The notes under the pieces are model-generated. The model saw only the letters and a list, made by a program, of their open reading frames with translations. It did no database searches and was not told where the DNA came from. A DNA stretch of 5,928 nt, from NCBI GenBank assembly GCA_004173415.1, contig SEHC01000255.1, positions 1 to 5,928 on the forward strand, given 5' to 3'. The translations under genes and the position numbers were made by a program. Positions 4,121 through 5,928 of this stretch are shown here, in pieces. The stretch's first letter is position 1. Each line of letters begins with the position of its first letter. Source of the stretch: Lysobacteraceae bacterium (lineage in GTDB: Bacteria; Pseudomonadota; Gammaproteobacteria; Xanthomonadales; Xanthomonadaceae).

Positions 4121-5928
4121 ATGAAAAAGAACGACCTGGCCCTGGGCCTTGCCCGCGCACTCGCCTGTGCCGCACTCCTGCCCGCAGGCGCTGCCTGGTC
4201 GCAGGTCGTGGCACCGGACGGCTCGGCCGATGCCGCCGGCGCGAAGCAACTGGACGCCGTCGTGGTGCAGGGCGAGATCATCTATCGCGACCGCACCGAA
4301 GACACCGCCCCGACGCTGATCTACGACCTGGAGTATTTCCAGCGCTTCGAACCCAGCACGGTCGGCGACATGCTGAAGCGCGTGCCGGGCGTGGGCTTCG
4401 TCGGTTCGGACATCATGGAATACGATGGCGTGCAGCTGCGAGGACTCGTGGGCGGCTACACCCAGGTACTGATCAACGGCAAGAAGGTGCCTGGCGCCGG
4501 CGACGACCGCTCGTTCTACGTCGACCGGATCCCGGCGGAAATGGTCGACCACATCGAACTCAAGCGCAGCGCCAGCGCCAACCGCAGCGGCGACGCCATG
4601 GCCGGTGCCATCAACATCGTGCTCCGCGATGCCTACGAGTTCACCGGCAGCTACATCCGCGTCGGCGTCAACCGCTGGGACGACGGCGAGGTGAACCCGA
4701 CCTTCGGCGCGGTGACCTCATTCGAAGCACTCGGCGGCCATCTGCTGGCCGGTTTCAACGTGCAGGACCGCTACCGGGCCAAGTCCAAGCGTTCCGACCG
4801 CTACACCGACAACACCCTGGCGGAGAAGGTCAGCTGGGAGGACCAGACCGAAGTGAAGGACGGCCGCGACTATTCGGCCAACCTCAGCTACACCGCGGAC
4901 ATCGGCGATTCCGGCCGCTTCAGCCTCGACGGTTTCTACGTCAAGACCGACCGCGACGTGAGCGAGGTGTCGTTCGAGGAGGAACTGGACGGCGACGAGA
5001 CCATCAACCTCCGCGTGCCGGGCCTGGACCCGTACGACCAGAAGAACTACGGGGTCGGTGCCGAGTACAAGTTCGAGATGGCCGGCGGCACCACCGTACT
5101 GAGCATCGACCATGCCCGTTTCGAGAACGCGCAGGCCACCACCGAAGGCGAGCACGTTTACGTGAGTGGCGCGGAGAACTGGGACGACACCTGGAGCATC
5201 CCCGCCGACGCCGAGTGGGACGAAACTGTCTACCAGGCCGAATCCGTGTCTGCCAAGGACTCCGAAACCGGCTTCCGGCTGACCCATGCACGCCCGGTTG
5301 GCAGCGCCGAACTGGAGTTTGGCGTGGACTATCGCACCAAGAAGCGCGAAGGCCTGCTCGTCAGCTACGAGTGGGAAGCCGAGGACGAAGACCAGACCCC
5401 GTCGTCGCTGGCTGATTACGCCCTGGACGGCAGCGTGGCCTCGGTGATCGAGGAAAGGCGCCTGGACCCCTACGTCATGCTCAGCAGCAAGGGCGAGGCT
5501 TTCTCGTGGGAAGCCGGCCTGCGTTACGAAACCACCCGGTCCCAGGTGGAGTACCTCGAGGACGAGGAAAGCGAAGGCCGGGTCAGCAAGGACTACAACG
5601 AGCTGCTGCCATCGGTGAACCTGCGCTGGAACCTCGGCGACGCGAACCGTATCAACCTGTCGCTGGCCAGGACCCTCAAGCGGCCGAACTTCAACGAGTT
5701 GCTTCCCGCCCTGCTTGACGGCGAGTTCGGCGACAACGACTACATCGGCAACCCGGAGCTGGATCCGGAAACCGCCAACGGCCTGGACCTCGGCTTCGAA
5801 CACCGCCTGGGCCGCAAGGGCGTGGTCGGCCTGAACTTCTTCTACCGCGACGTCAAGGACCTGATCGAGATCGTCAACACCGGCGAGCCCAGCGAAGAGA
5901 TGCAGGACACCTGGGAAGAGATGATCGA
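4121..5928 (+). CDS. TonB-dependent outer-membrane receptor, C-terminus beyond the window
   Basis: The gene is open to the right edge after 602 codons plus 2 bases. It encodes an outer-membrane active transporter energised by TonB-ExbBD. In order: signal peptide (residues 1-27, MKKN then an Ala/Leu core, cut near AWS/QVV); TonB box LDAVVV (44-49); plug domain (about 60-170) with TVGDMLKRVPGV, GVQLRGLVGGYTQVLINGKKVPG, VDRIPAEMVDHIELKRSASA and GDAMAGAINIVLRD; then alternating beta-barrel strands, with the typical late-barrel ARTLKRPNFNELLPALL...NPELDPETANGLDLGFEHRL. By family comparison roughly 200 or more residues are missing. Several predicted barrel loops are strongly acidic (286-293, 417-424, 480-485). 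The ligand cannot be read from sequence. Divergence from a phytase-like gene suggests phytate, inositol phosphates or their metal complexes; a siderophore or other organophosphate remains possible. Confidence 0.93.
   Translation, partial: MKKNDLALGLARALACAALLPAGAAWSQVVAPDGSADAAGAKQLDAVVVQGEIIYRDRTEDTAPTLIYDLEYFQRFEPSTVGDMLKRVPGVGFVGSDIMEYDGVQLRGLVGGYTQVLINGKKVPGAGDDRSFYVDRIPAEMVDHIELKRSASANRSGDAMAGAINIVLRDAYEFTGSYIRVGVNRWDDGEVNPTFGAVTSFEALGGHLLAGFNVQDRYRAKSKRSDRYTDNTLAEKVSWEDQTEVKDGRDYSANLSYTADIGDSGRFSLDGFYVKTDRDVSEVSFEEELDGDETINLRVPGLDPYDQKNYGVGAEYKFEMAGGTTVLSIDHARFENAQATTEGEHVYVSGAENWDDTWSIPADAEWDETVYQAESVSAKDSETGFRLTHARPVGSAELEFGVDYRTKKREGLLVSYEWEAEDEDQTPSSLADYALDGSVASVIEERRLDPYVMLSSKGEAFSWEAGLRYETTRSQVEYLEDEESEGRVSKDYNELLPSVNLRWNLGDANRINLSLARTLKRPNFNELLPALLDGEFGDNDYIGNPELDPETANGLDLGFEHRLGRKGVVGLNFFYRDVKDLIEIVNTGEPSEEMQDTWEEMI

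Noticed and set aside
3940..5415. Plus-strand open frame of 491 codons over the receptor
   Set aside because: It is a shifted frame of the TonB receptor with an Arg-rich product; the receptor frame from 4121 has signal peptide, TonB box, plug and barrel.
4718..5803. Minus-strand open frame of 361 codons
   Set aside because: Antisense shadow of the receptor barrel; Val/Gly/Ala-rich with no recognisable domain.

Overview
The window is GC-rich proteobacterial chromosome with tightly packed genes. The strong G/C preference at third codon positions and the style of the aminotransferase and TonB receptor best fit a gammaproteobacterium of the Xanthomonadaceae/Lysobacteraceae type (Lysobacter, Luteimonas, Pseudoxanthomonas, Stenotrophomonas and relatives). 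This placement is recalled from protein resemblance and was not searched.

Layout. (1) Positions 1-645, + strand: the C-terminal part of a class-III PLP-dependent aminotransferase, cut by the left edge. (2) 646-763: a short convergent intergenic region with a GC-rich stem-loop. (3) 764-3886, - strand, transcribed right to left: a compact three-gene cluster encoding a phytase-like beta-propeller lipoprotein, then a secreted metallophosphoesterase that is broken by an internal deletion and frameshift, then a family I inorganic pyrophosphatase carrying a signal peptide. The first two genes are 2 nt apart; the second and third are 38 nt apart. (4) 3887-4120: a divergent regulatory region with a good PhoB-binding-site candidate (Pho box) correctly spaced from a -10-like element, pointing at the receptor gene, and a stem-loop in the presumed leader. 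(5) 4121-5928, + strand: a TonB-dependent outer-membrane receptor, cut by the right edge after 602 codons.

Reading of the locus. The four genes from 764 to the right edge look like one phosphate-scavenging island. The receptor would bring a phosphorylated or metal-complexed ligand across the outer membrane. The propeller lipoprotein, the phosphoesterase (when intact) and the exported pyrophosphatase would release orthophosphate outside the cytoplasm. Pairing of beta-propeller phytases with TonB-dependent receptors is a known theme in Proteobacteria. The less usual points here are the signal peptide on a soluble family I pyrophosphatase in the same operon, the Pho box between the divergent arms, and the lesion in the middle gene, which is either a real recent loss or a sequence/assembly error. 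I saw no tRNA, rRNA, CRISPR array, insertion sequence or phage gene.
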